Below, piece after piece: positions 34,488-46,900 of a DNA stretch of 64,000 nucleotides. How positions within the stretch are numbered: the stretch's first letter is position 1; every line of letters begins with the position of its first letter. The notes beneath the pieces are model-generated. The model was not told where the DNA came from and made no database searches. It was given only the letters and a program-made list of their open reading frames with translations. The stretch comes from Monomorium pharaonis (Eukaryota; Arthropoda; Insecta; Hymenoptera; Formicidae), in assembly GCF_013373865.1 (NCBI RefSeq), contig NC_050475.1, forward strand, positions 15,377,475-15,441,474, written 5' to 3'. The position numbers and the translations under genes are program-made.

Positions 34488-34751
34488 CCCTCCGTCTGTA
34501 TTGATTCCAAAAAGGGAACAATCGAAATTGTTCACTTGTATAACCACAAGACTGGTGACAGACGGAGCTTGGCTCCCTTTTAATAAATCACCAAAGTAAT
34601 TATTAAAATTTAAAATGTAGTCACTCAAGAGTAATTAGGAATTTTTTTCAGATTTTTTGCATGTCTTTAACATTTTAAAAACAGGGGACAGGACAAAAAG
34701 GGATCGGTGTACAGACCGTGTTGGTGAAAATGAGTGTACAGAGACGAAGGG
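34488..34751. mobile_element. piggyBac-like MITE, TTAA target
   Basis: A 264-bp element flanked by TTAA (34484-34487 and 34752-34755). Its ends are CCCTCCGTCTGT and, inverted, CCCTTCGTCTCTGT. A CCCT start next to TTAA is the hallmark of piggyBac-family elements. A second inverted pair, CTCCGTCTGT (34490) with ACAGACGGAG (34557), lies at the left end. It is too short to encode a transposase. Confidence 0.7.
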
Positions 34752-34898
34752 TTAATATAACCCAATATTCGGTAATATTTAATAATAATATTAATAGTAA
34801 TCGAAAGCGTAATAATGACTAATTGGTTATTAAATATTATTAAATATTTGATTATTAACCGAATTAGACTTGATTATTAATACCGAACTCTTTTTCAG

Positions 34899-35171
34899 CG
34901 TAGTGTCACGCGAGGTACAATTTTACAATATACACTGTTAATTTCCATTTCCATTGAGTCGCCATTGCTCCTACCCAATATTTGGTTAATTTGACTAAAT
35001 GAAGTAGTTAATTTGACTAATATTGAGTAAATATGTACTTACTTAATATTGTTGATTTTTTTAAATTTAACCTTCGTTGATTTGTTAAATTTTACTTTCT
35101 TATTAGGTAGGAGCAGTGGCGACTTATGAAATCGTTAAAAATGACTCAATTGAGTAAAATTTGACACTACG
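34899..35171. mobile_element. Palindromic 273-bp MITE
   Basis: The ends CGTAGTGTCA and TGACACTACG are perfect inverted repeats. Inner blocks also pair: AATTTTAC near each end, and GTCGCCATTGCTCCTACC (about 34962) with the matching inverted block at about 35105-35123, one mismatch. It has a foldback MITE structure and lies about 150 bp from the TTAA element. No clear target duplication. Confidence 0.65.
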
Positions 35172-37304
35172 AGTTTAACTATAGACGTAATGTATCGCGA
35201 TGATACAGCGATGGGGATGATGCGGCTGAATAATACTGTTATTTATAAATAAACACGTATCACGCTTAAGCGCAAGTGACTCGGCTTGACAGCCGATAAT
35301 AATTCCGTAGATTTGTTTATGTAATGTTTGCAAACGTGCGCCTTAATACGCCTGCTGAGCACACGAAAGTGTTTATTGAATCGCGCCTTGCACAACACGA
35401 CGGCGCGTCGTCGCGAGATTTCACGCGCGCTTAATGAATGAATTTCACTGATTAGTCGGCTGATACGTGATACGCGCCGGTTTACGGCCGCGCTTCTCTC
35501 GCGCGATGGGGACGACGATTTCGTCGTCGAGTTTCGTTTGACGATGCGCTCCCACGGTTGTGCGATTCGCTTCCCACTCTCTCGCGCGTGTCCGCGTCGC
35601 GGCACGTACTAATCTGTAGAATTACGGTGCCCATCGGTAGTACACATCGCACGTATCGTACTTTCACACTACGGGAATCGATCCCGGCGTACGTGATGAA
35701 GCGTGATTAAAACCTACGATTCCGGAGTCAAAAGCGCGCGAGGCCCGAAGTATAATCGACGAAAGAGGGGAAAGTGAAAATAATGGACATTGCCTCGTTA
35801 CACACAGAAGTGGAAACTCTCGTGAAGAAATTGTCTTATCGCGCCGAGATTTTGAGAAACGATGACGCCACCCACGACGCACGCTATACCGGCTTTGTAG
35901 AAAAAAAGGGAAGAGAAAAAGATCGATCTTTCGAGCAGGCTGCAACGCAACGTTTCCCGTTGCCACAACGGCGCGGCGTATAATTCGGAATCCACAAATC
36001 CGTTTCTCTCGAGCGTTTCACCGAGCGTTCTCGTCAAACTCGCAACCTTCCCTCGATCGAAACCCGACCGACCGACCCGATCGAAGCGTTTATTCCCGGT
36101 GCGGATTCTCGAGGGCATCTAACAGGGGCATCGGTCCAACCCTCCCCTCTCGAGGATCCGGGCTTGTCAAAAATACGCAGGTCCGCGGCTAAAAATACAT
36201 CCGCGGGCGAAAGTGTACGTCCCGGGGGGTGTGAGAGGGAGGAGGATATCCCGTATCGAGTAACACACATCGCGCATCTCCGAAAAATGCTCCGGCATTC
36301 AAACGTAAAAGTGAGAAGCGGCGATCCGGTTTTCTCATTCGGTCCGGTCCCGCTCCCGCTGGCGACCGGAGAAGAAGGGATGAGGACGAGGGGGGGGGGG
36401 GAGGGGAGGAGGCGGAGGAAAGCCGGTCGTGTGAGAGGACCTTTATGCACGCGCGGATACACAGACGGTCGAGGGCCCTTCTGGCCTTCTCCTCCCCGTT
36501 CCCCGCTTTTCCCTCCTTCCGTTCTGGGCAGGCTCTTCCCTTCACACAACTGCCATCCGACACAAAGCTTCGTTCTCCACACGATGTACAAGGTCTCCCG
36601 TTCGTTTCCCTGAACACCCCGGTGTCCCCCGCCTTTCCCTTCCTCCTGCCCCTTCCGTGCGTTCGTCTCTCTCGTCGCTTTTTCACGGACGCGCACCGTC
36701 CTCGTCTCGCCGACTCTCGTTTTCTTCTTCGGGGCCCCATCCCGCCGTTTCTCCCCTCCCCCTCTTGTCTTTTTACCTTGCCGTGCCGAGTATTCTTTTC
36801 GCCCGTGTGATCGTCCTGCGCGCACATATACCGGGTGAAACGCGCGTGCAGAGAGCGGAATTCCCTTCGCTAGGGGGGCTCTTTGTTCGCGATGAGGTTC
36901 GAACATACCGAAGAAAGTACCGGAGGTGGGATCTGCCGCGCGCTCGGTCGATTCAACGGCGATGAATAATTCCAAGGGAATTTCAAGGGCAATTATCAAT
37001 CTATGATGTAGATATTTTTGTCGCGTCGAGTATACATTTTACGGTTTTCAGTCAGATTTTTTTCCTAAACGTTGCAATTGCCGTCCTTGCGAGCAATCCG
37101 TAAAGGGCATTTTTCTCCTCGCGCGTTTCACCTTTCGAATATCGCGCGATAATAAAAAAGTGACACGAAAAATTCCGAGTTACTTTCGGGTGCCATCATG
37201 AATAACGCATCGAACACACGTAATTCTCACCGGGTAGCGGGTACCGTCAACTATTTTCGAACGATAGAATATTACTCCGCTGAAATAAAATCGAAATTTG
37301 GATT
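35172..37304. other. Non-genic DNA entering a GC-rich block
   Basis: From about 36.0 kb the sequence becomes strongly GC- and CpG-rich. A minus-strand frame of 321 codons (36999-36034) is open here, but it is low-complexity (R, G, E, K, P), overlaps other long frames and shows no domain, so I do not call it a gene. Confidence 0.5.
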
Positions 37305-37379
37305 ATGCAAATACAAACAGGATCCGTATTATGCAAATACAGTCAAGATGTGTGCTATGCAAACTCGTATTATGCAAAT
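37305..37379 (+). promoter_or_regulatory. Cluster of POU octamer sites
   Basis: Three exact ATGCAAAT octamers (37305, 37331, 37372) and one ATGCAAAC (37357), all in the same orientation in 75 bp, with spacings of 26, 26 and 15. Each is preceded by TATT- or GCT-like bases. The octamer is the classic binding site of POU-domain transcription factors. The 26-bp spacing suggests tandem duplication of one unit. It lies just before the GC-rich block and may be an enhancer; this is inference. Confidence 0.5.
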
Positions 37380-37499
37380 GTCCCCGCGCGGAACATTTAT
37401 TTCCACTTTCCTAGCCCGAGTCGGGCGACGAGAGGCATTCTACGCGAGTTTACGCATTACAAGCTACAACATCGCGCGAATGATTATTTACCGCGCGCG

Positions 37500-39960
37500 C
37501 GTTACGCGATGAATTAAATCGTAAAGCGCGAGCGGTCCCCCGCCCGCCACCATTGCGCCATTGCGAAATCGTTCCGCCGGGGGAGTCGATGGGTGAATAG
37601 TGCGTAATCGCCGAACGAATATCATGGACACCCCGTATACACCCTTGGCGCGTCTCCTACGTCGTACGCCGACAGCGGCGGCGGCAACGACGGCAACGAC
37701 GATACATCGAACTCGCTCTGGCAGGGGAGCGAGAAGGACGACGCCGACGGCCGCGCGGGAGGCGCGAGCGAGATCGCGGCGGATCGAGCCGCGTCGGCTG
37801 TTGCCGGCTGGCAGGCCTGCCGCCCCTCCCCCTCCCAACCGACCCGCGGAAGCCTACGTTCCCCCACTACCGTGCGGAGCGTCAGTCGCCCCGCGTCCCT
37901 CCGCCGAGTCGGAGTCGTTGTGTCGCTCCCCACTCGCGTGATAACCCCCGCGCCCGCACTTTGGCCCACACCACACTCGACCACGGTAAGCCTGCCGCCG
38001 CCGCCGCCGCCTCTCTCCCCCCTCTCTCCCGCGCCTAACCTTCTCCCATCGCGTCACCAACCGCGTCCCTCTCTCTCGCCCTCTCCCGCCCCTCGCCCTG
38101 CTCTCTCTCTCTCTCTCTCTCTCTCTCGTGTCGCGTCACGATTCGTAGCAAAGTTTCAACGTCGCTTTTATATCTCTCTTTTTCTATCTCCCTATTTTTA
38201 ACCGTCCTACTCTCTTCTTTTGCACCAAGTGCACGTAATTTTTAGCCGGATCCGTCGCGCGCGGATGTACATGGTACGTACATGCGTATGTACGTTTTCG
38301 CGGTCGCGCGTCATCTCGGAGAGGTCCCTCCTCTATCGCCCTACACACCGGAGTGTAATTCGGAGAATCCCCTTCTCTACGCTTTTTTCTCCGACGGCAG
38401 CGACGATGACGATGACGACGACGGCGATGATGCGTACGCGTTTCGTCTTTGTTGTCGATGCGAGGCGCTTCGCACCTCCTTTACCTTGTTTTCCTTCCCG
38501 GCCGTCTCGCTTCCTCACCGCGTTGTTTATCCCTCCCTCTCGCTCTCCGTCAGTCTCTCGCGTTTACTTCGGTGTTTACCCCCGGCAAAACGGACGATCG
38601 GTTTAGTTGCATGGCATGAACGGCGTACAACGCGACGCGGATCGTACAGTCATTCTCGGTAGAGAGAGAGAGAGAGAGAGCGAGCGAGAGAAAGAAAGAG
38701 AGACCCGACCCTCGTGTGGGAGAGTGCCAGAGCGAGAGGGGCAGACGGTTGGAGAGAGACGGCGGCCGCACGTAGCTCGTAGGGAAAGGCGGTGAGAGGA
38801 AGGAGAGCAGTAGCTAGCCGGTGGTGCGTCGTCGTCGTGCGCTTCCTAACCTCTAAAACGGGCTCCTCGCCGACAGCCGAGAAAAGAGAGAGAGACGCGT
38901 GAAACGACCGACGCTGTGCTCCATCTCGACGGGCGCGCGCGTGCGTGTGTGTTTGTGCGTGTATCCGTTGCCGTTGCCGTCGTCGTCGTCGTCGTCGTCA
39001 CAGTCGGTTTCCCGGTTTGACGTTTGACTTCGATTCGTAAACGAGCGTGAATCCGCCGTAGTCGCCGCCACCGCCGCGCCGTCTCGTCGTGACTCCACAG
39101 CAGTGCGTGTCTCTCGCGTGTGCGCGTCCGAATAACCGCGAGGCGGAAAAATTTCTGACACAGGCGGAAGATTTGCGGAGGAGCCTTCCTTCCTCCCTCC
39201 CTCCCTCCCTCTCTCTCTCTGTATTTCTCTCGGAATTTTACTTTGTACGTTACTCGTGAGTGAGACGTTCGACGGAGGAGTCGAGGGCAGAAGCCACGCC
39301 GAGAGAGAGAGAGAGAGAGAATCGCACGGATATACTCCGGAATTCGCCTGGACATTCCTTCCATCGTTGCCGTAACCGCTGGTCGTCGCCACCACCACCG
39401 TCGCCGCCGCCGCCACCGCCCGGGAACCTACCGTGGACACGGTTAGTACAACGATCGGCGTATTGCGAGTATTGCGACCGCCGTGCTTGCTTGGTTTGCT
39501 TGCCCTCCATCCAACCTCGTGCCCACGTTGAAGCCGGGAGAGCGTTTCCGGCGCGGCCGCACGCGGCCGCCGGAGCGCGCGAACCCGCTGCGCGCGCTCC
39601 GAAATCCGCGCGGACCTGATCCCCCTTCCCCCTCCCCCTCCCCCTCGCCCCTCTCGCGGCGCGCGCGCCCGCGAAAGGCGCATGTCCCGAGACCTCCCTC
39701 GTCGCACGTGGTCGCCAATTTCCGCTCCCGACGACGCGGCTCCCTGCTCCGTCGGCGGCCGATTGTTCTCCTCCGGGCGGATGCCGTCCGTCGCGGTCCT
39801 TCGGCCTTCGGCCTTCGCCTTTTTCCGAGCGCGCCGCACCGGAAAGCCGATTTCGCGCGCCGATTTCCAAGCGCAGTCGCGCCTTGCGCAAACGGCCGGA
39901 AGCTGGCCGGGGATGCGATGCGCACGTGGTAGCTTTCCTTTGAGGTTACGAAATCGGGTC
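37500..39960. promoter_or_regulatory. GC/CpG-rich block, possible promoter or 5' UTR
   Basis: About 2.5 kb, very rich in CpG, with short runs of GCC, CGT, CT and GA. Long frames occur on both strands (for example minus 40013-38853), but they are low-complexity and overlapping. Donor-like sites (CACG|GTAAGC at about 37986, ACG|GTTAGT at about 39440) would fit a noncoding first exon of a gene extending to the right. There is no cDNA-level support, and the direction is a guess. Confidence 0.3.
38099..38127. repeat. CT microsatellite
   Basis: About 14 CT units inside the GC-rich block. Confidence 0.85.
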
Positions 39961-40834
39961 TCGTGCGATCGGCCACGCAGGATGATACATACACCTGATA
40001 ATATCAATAACAAAAGATATAGGTTATCTAGTTACATTAATCTAATCGCAAATTGCAATAGAATGGTTTTTATTTACTCAGCTTTGTAAGCAATGATGGG
40101 ACTTGCTTTACGATTGTATTGTGTAAGCTCGATCACACATCCGTTTCTTAAACTTACTGGTTAACTGAAATCTTGTATTTATGTAACTCTGATAACATTC
40201 ATTACCGCTTATACAATCTTTTTTTATTTTCAAACTTATCCACCTAACCGCAACGGGGGCTGTAACAAAGTGTTTACTGTCGGGAAAAACCAGGAATAAA
40301 ACCTGCAATTTTTTCAGGAAATTATTTATTAATTTTTTACGCTGGAATGTCGTGAATCCTTATGAAATTTTGTTGATACGTACTCGCGGAAAACTTTGAT
40401 ATTTTACTTGTAAAAATTTAAATTCTATCTCTCTCTGTGACAAAATTATTCATTTTTGATTTCTCGATTCACTTTTTCTTAACAATGCGAGGTGTCGACA
40501 ATCGATTAGCGTTAAATGATGAAAAACACATCTGGTGAAATAGATTCGTGTGTCGCGGTATTAAAAAGTATTAAAAAGAAACAATATAAACTAAATGTGG
40601 CATATGACAGATCGTTATAGCAAATATTTTTTCTTTTTAGTATTTTTTCAGTTTTTTCACAACTTGAACCGCTTTTCTTTTTGACTGTATAATTAAGGAA
40701 AACGTTAAAAGATATAACAAGATGAATTTTGTAATGTTACCTGAAATTTTGAATAGAAATCTTGCAAAATCGAGGAATTCTTAGGAAATTCTTTTACATA
40801 ATTTGAGTAAACGTCCCGATCACGGTTAATAATA

Positions 40835-40972
40835 CACGGAAAGATTAGACTATCCAAATAATTACGTAGAATGCTCAAACATGATGAGCAAGAAGTTTTG
40901 ATAACCAATTTGAGTGTTTTACATAATTATTTCCATGACTTAGCAAAATCACTTTTATCTGTACCCATCGTG
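40835..40972. mobile_element. Decayed MITE with CACGGA ends
   Basis: 138 bp between TA dinucleotides (40833-40834 and 40973-40974). It starts CACGGAAAGATT and ends with CGTG. An inner block AATAATTACGTAGAATGCTCAAA (about 40857) pairs imperfectly with the inverse of the block at about 40910-40933. The ends match the elements at 55373 and 59628, so it is probably an older copy of that family. Confidence 0.4.
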
Positions 40973-43900
40973 TAAATCTTTCGAGTTACCTAACCGAAAC
41001 CGTTCTTTCCGCGTGGAAATATAAGCGAAAAAAGATAGCACGTCGATTTCTACTCGACAATTTAACAAAGTTATAACAAAGGTCACATTCACGAATCAAA
41101 TATTTTGCTTCGCCTCTCGCGCGAGTGACGCGACAGCGCCAAGTACAGCTCGACGAACTTTACAAGCGGGTGGCTTATTAACAGTCATTAATCTTCACTG
41201 TTTTGGTGGAAAGTCTATAAATTGCGCGCACTTCCTCCCCTCGGCTATTTGTCCGGTGCCCCCGTTTCGCGGCAAGTGCCGTTGAATATTTACGTCGCGT
41301 CTCCCGGTAAATAATTTTCCGTTGTCTCGCGGGGCTTCGACTGGTTTCTTTCCACGGCGAGGCGACGGCCCATCGCACGAACGTGTGCACGTATCTCGCG
41401 GAGCGATCGTTCACCGCTGGGAAAACGACGCTGTCGCCCGTCGTAGGGCGTGTAAGGGAGAGACGACGAGCGTCGGCCGGCCGGGCGGGTGTGTCGATGA
41501 GTTTGTATTGTTCCTAGTAACAAGAGGACGGGCGGTACAGAGTAGACGAGAGAAAGAGAAAGAGAGAGAGAGAGAGAGAAAGAGTACCATCGCCGGTTTT
41601 TGCGAGGCGGTGGGCGTAAAAATCGCCGCCATAAACGGAGCGGCAGCAGCTTGGCTGCCGGTGGCGCATAGTTACGCGCGGCTTATCGCGGCGCCGCATT
41701 GCGCGGCGCAACGCCGCGTTCCTCGAACCCACGGCCCCGCGTACGTGCGCCGCCGCATGCATGTATCGCACCTGGCCTACGGTACCTGGCCCGGCGACCG
41801 CGGTACGCCACTCCGAGATAGGTACGCCAGGTTCTTCGGGATCGTGAGAATCACCGTTGTCCCCCCGCCCCCGGCGACTCCTCGCGGATCCTCCTTCTGC
41901 GTTTGTCGTCGCTTCCCGAGGAATGGTCTTAGAGATTGTAATATTTTTCTTGCTTTTTTAGTTTTTTTCCCCCCAGATTGTAATTTTGACGAGGAACTTT
42001 CAAACCCTGCGATTACACAGTTGGATCTGTGAGCCTGTGTCATTTGATTTAGGTTCACTAAAAGGGATCGAAGCGACATAACTCGAATGAAAAAGAATAA
42101 ATGCAGAGTTTTATTTTAATAACAATAATTCAATTTAATAACAAGTGTTTATAATCGACGATGGCTCATAAGTAGAGAGAATTCGGCTTGAAAGATTATA
42201 GTCCAGCGCGGCGTCAAGTGCGTTGGGTTTGAGACTTTTGATTCACTTTAAAACGCCACAATTTGCTTGAAAGTATTTTTTTTTATTCCAAGGTTACTGT
42301 TCTGCATCGACACATGCGCGACTTGCCCTAAAACGTAGCGTTCTTTTGACTGTTCGGCTTTGATTTGAAATTTCGGGATTTTCGCGAAACCGAAATACGT
42401 ATCCGCGTCTCGCCGAGCAAGATTCGTCAACTACGCCATTGTCAATAGAAACTAGGCTGCAAACCAACCGGCAATCAGAGCACACACCTCCTTGCGAGTC
42501 TCGCGAACGAACGAGTGAAGCAACTTTCAGCGGCGTAATTGCTTCCTCGGGAATTAGAAGCCACACCTTTTGCGTTCGTACGCACGAACGTCGCCGGTCG
42601 ACGTATTAGGAAATCCTACCGTAATCGCGCGAGATTAGGTGTAGTTTCTCGATGGACAAATTTGGTCAGACTCGCGGTTTGTCAGTCGCAAGTCTATCAA
42701 TTAGACTCGCGGAGTGTATCGTATCTGTGTTCACAATTAATTTTCGTGATTACGGAATTTTCAATCTAGCGTACTTTTTATGCGCGTAATGTCGGTAGAA
42801 ATCGAACAGAAGATATTCATCCCCCCCCCCACCCTCTCCTTTTCTCAGTATAATATTTTTACGGCGTGTTGAAAGGGTTCGCAGGCTACTTCGCAATTCA
42901 CGCCATATCTCGGCCTGAAATTCCACGGTCGGTGATATCGGCCGTAATTGTGGCCGTGATCCGAATATCGATGACTAAGACTGTCTCGGGTGTATTTTTG
43001 CGCCACGAATGGTAATCGCACGCGCGCGCGCGCGCGACATTTGCGAGACGCCCGAGAACTATTTTCTACGATGATGCACCTGCGTCGGCGATATTGCATT
43101 CGGATTATGATTAAACCATTTTTTTTTGGCCGTGATCACCTCGCCCGCCTGAATCGCGAGAACCGGTTCCCGCTATCTTCGGCGGGTGGTGGAGGGGTGA
43201 CCCTCTCTTTCTGCCATCGGTGAGACTCTATCGCCGCCCGCCCGCAACCGAAACCGAAATCGCCATCGGTTCATCATTATGCGAGACGCGTTTCGCAATT
43301 TGAGCAAAGTCGAGTTCTCTTCGTTTCTAGCCTCTCGAATGTTTTTTCGATGAAATTGACGCGTTAGGCGAGCCGGATTTCGTTTTTGCGACGTTTGCGA
43401 GAATATTTGCCTAACGGGAGAATCTTTCCGTTGTGCGCGGTATCTTTTTGCTGAGGTATCTAGAAATTTAGCTAGATTTAGCAGATTTGAAAAGAATTTT
43501 ATTAGATCCATCGAAATAATTATACGGGACGTTTAGAAATAATGAGCAATGTTGCAAAAAATTTCAACATTTCTTTTAGCAATTATCTTGAACGTAATTA
43601 TTTAACCTGAATTTCATTATTTCTGACTCGCTGAGGAATGGTTGTGTTTTTTTAAAGAATTTTTCATCTCTAAAGAAACAAAATTTTAGTATGTTCTCAA
43701 AAACATTTAAGACGCTTTTACAATTATTTCACTTGAAATGTTTTTTATTTTTTTATATATGTTTAAATTTGAGGTAGAATTAGCCGAATAATATAATTCA
43801 AAAGTATAAATAATTCAAAGTTGTTTATGTTTAAATCTGTATTTTTATGATTAAAGCATTAGATATTTTAACGAAATTGTTCTTTCAGAGTATAATCTAA

Positions 43901-46900
43901 AGGGTCTGTGTATGAGACACGAGACATAATTTAAATTGTTTAAGCAATTAAATTGAAATTTAGTTGTTCTATTTTTATTTTTGAGATCGACAATCTCGAA
44001 TTTTTTTATATCTCTCGTCGCTCTCCGCAACCGCGGGGAATTAATGGTAACGATATTTAATAGAAGTATTAATAATAGCAGGGAATACAGTTTTATCGCC
44101 ATTGGATAACCGACGATGAATTTTATCGGTTAGTTATGGAATTATTATTGAGTTTCAAAGAAGCGCTGACAGGTTGCAAAAACTCGTTTGCTGATATTTT
44201 ATAGCCGCACCGCCGCTGCCGCCGCGAGCAGCGCACGTTAGGTGTCTCATTTTACCTTGATATCGATCCAACGTGTCATCCGTTTAATCTTTTCTTTCTT
44301 TTTGTTCGTCTTCTCTCGTCGTTTAGTGTTAAAGCACTCCCGGCCGACGTTTTCAGGACGTATCATACTCGCAATTTATGGGAACCCTATGCCGAGAATG
44401 TTGAGCATGCGCCGGAACGATCTTACGGACCTACGAGACGACTAAATGCTTCCCATAACCGAGATATTAAAGGATTTATTAAGCGCGGAAGGTCAATTTG
44501 GCTTCTCTTCGCTTTTTTTTTTTTTTTTTTTGTACAAGTTAATAACCCCTCTCTCCGCGAGTTGAAATGCAGCGGTTATCTTAATTAGGACTGTCGATTT
44601 CATGATAATTAGATTGTAATGTAAACTCTGAGCTTCGCTTTATCTTGCCGCTTACTTTCTATCTATACCGATATGGCGTAATAGCTCTTTCGCACGCCAA
44701 TAAAGACACAATGTCTTTCTTCAAATTGCAACCTAAAATTTGAAACACGCGAACGACAATGTTAACTTTTCTCTTTAACAATCTATTTGGAATCTTGCAG
44801 AATCGGCTACTCACTTTGTGTTGTTTGCTTTTTGTTCTCTCTCTCTCTCTCTCTCTTTCTCTTTGAAAAAGTTTTAAAGTATCGCTGTGAAATTAGCGTT
44901 TGTAAAATTCAAGTCTAATTCAGGCCTACAAAGTTCAAGTGACATTTAAGTCAAATCCGCCACCCACGTGGTGGCGCGAGCTCCTTTGATCATCAAGGTC
45001 GTCCGACTCCCGGCAAAGCAATCCATCAATTTCTCCCTCTCCGCCGCGCGAGCGGAATATTTCCTTTCCAAGTTCCCTCCCTTCCATTTTCTTTAACGTC
45101 AGACTTGGAACTTTCGTATTTTGGGTTCGCGGAGCGTATCATATTTTTCCATTTCGACGTTTATGGTCTGTCGTGTCGCGGCCCCGTCGATTTTTCACCC
45201 GTGATTCGAGATTTGTAAGCGCGGATTACGTCCCGGGAAACTCCTCCCAGGAGGGACAACGGGACCTTCTAATAAGAGGGATTTGATACGCGTAACATCC
45301 GGCACATTCGAGAGGACACATTTTCTATTTTTATTTTTTTTCTTATTGAAATTTTTTTCTCGCAATATCCCTTTTTTCCCTAGAGCACGTGCCGCCGAAC
45401 AATTCCGCTTGGATTTCCGAGCATCCGCATATTTATAGCTGTCGATCTGGATTCTTTCCAGCGTTTGTTTGTTCGTGATCGCGTCGACTGTCGATCGATG
45501 TTCGACGTTCGTTTTGCAACGTTTCGCAAAGCGGTTGTCTGGAGTAATAAGAGGGCGATTCCTCTCCGGTAATCGATTGCTCGACGGTATTCTCGTCAGG
45601 TTCTCTCTCTCTCTCTCTCTCCCCCCTCCCCCCTTCCTCTCCTCCCCCCTGCGTGATTTCCGTGTTTCGCGATTTGCGGTTTCCAAACCGCCGGCCTAGC
45701 TTTCCGCGGAAGAGGGTAGCATCGCGAGAGGAGTAAAAGAACTCTCTTTATTATCTCTCTTCCCCCCGCACGTCCCTCCACCGCAGTCGGAGTCTTCCGC
45801 TCGGGTAAACATCTACCGGAAACTATCCCGCGGAAAAATAAGCAACGCACACGGGTTCGCGTGGCATTGACGTGATGTTTCCGCGGGAGGTGGATACGCA
45901 ATTTCATTCGGCATGAAACGAGTGTAACTCGAGAGCCGCCATCACGCGAGTAGTCTCTTAACTCGCGCGTGCGTTCGTGCCGCGAGTAAACGTCCTACGT
46001 TTTATCGCGTAAACCTACCTACAAATTCTGCAAGCTATACAAGAAACTCGGTGCATCTTCGTACATTGTTGCCGTTCTAAGAACGGACGCGCACGTCCCC
46101 GAGCTTTTTTTTTCGCTGTTTTTCTCGCCCGCGAGAGGCTCGGTGTTTGGCCGCGTTCTCTGCGACGAGACCGGGCTTCATTTTCCCACCGATCGAACGT
46201 CCAACAGGGTACTCGTAACTCATGTCGCGAGAAATTAATTAATTAAATCGCCCTCGTTGCGCGCGGGGATGATCGATACTGAAAATTAACTGCCGCCGTA
46301 ATACTCACGGCGCAGGCCCGTCTGTCTTTCGTGGAGACGGCCTGTCGTCGACGGCAACGACAAATTAACGGACGGGCTAATAATCGTGAATACGATCGCG
46401 TGGTTATTCCGCTCCGGCTCGGCTGTGCGAGCGGCGCCGTTCGGCCGGCCGTAAAAAAACCCTCGCGATTTTATTTAACAATCTGATCTCTTTACCTTGC
46501 GATACCTCGTGATTTATTCGAGGTTTCCGCAGAGATGCGCTTCCTCTGGCGTGTGTAAAGTTATCACCATGAGATATTAAAGTTTCATAGCATCGATCAA
46601 AGTTTTCTCGTTTTGAATTTTCTTCTAACAGCGTTGTGTCAAATGGAAAGATTCCGATTTTTATTCGCTCTCTTCTCCTTTCATCTGAGTATTGTCATCT
46701 CGCGGAATTTCATTTTTATTAACCCTTCGTAAATCAGGTGAATAAAGTCACGCCTTGAACCATGTGGGATTAATTTTATCGCCAATTATCCTGAACATTA
46801 TCCAACTACAAGTATCCCATTTGAATAAAAGTTCAAAATAATGTTTCTTTTTAAATAAAAAAGCTTTATCTTTTAATGATAAACGATTTATTATAAAAAG

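Noticed and set aside
35680..35700. tRNA T-arm-like GGGATCGATTCCC on the minus strand
   Set aside because: No matching D-arm, anticodon arm or acceptor stem around it, and the TTC of the T loop is missing.
36034..36999. 321-codon minus-strand open frame
   Set aside because: Low-complexity R/G/E/K/P translation, overlaps several equally long frames on both strands in GC-rich DNA, no domain.
38853..40013. 386-codon minus-strand open frame
   Set aside because: Runs through GA, CGT and CCG repeats; the translation is repeats and arginine. GC-driven lack of stops explains it.
46719..46730. TTAACCCT ends at 46719 and 52192, and near 63239
   Set aside because: They resemble the left end of the TTAA element at 34488, but no AGGGTTAA partner was found within reach.
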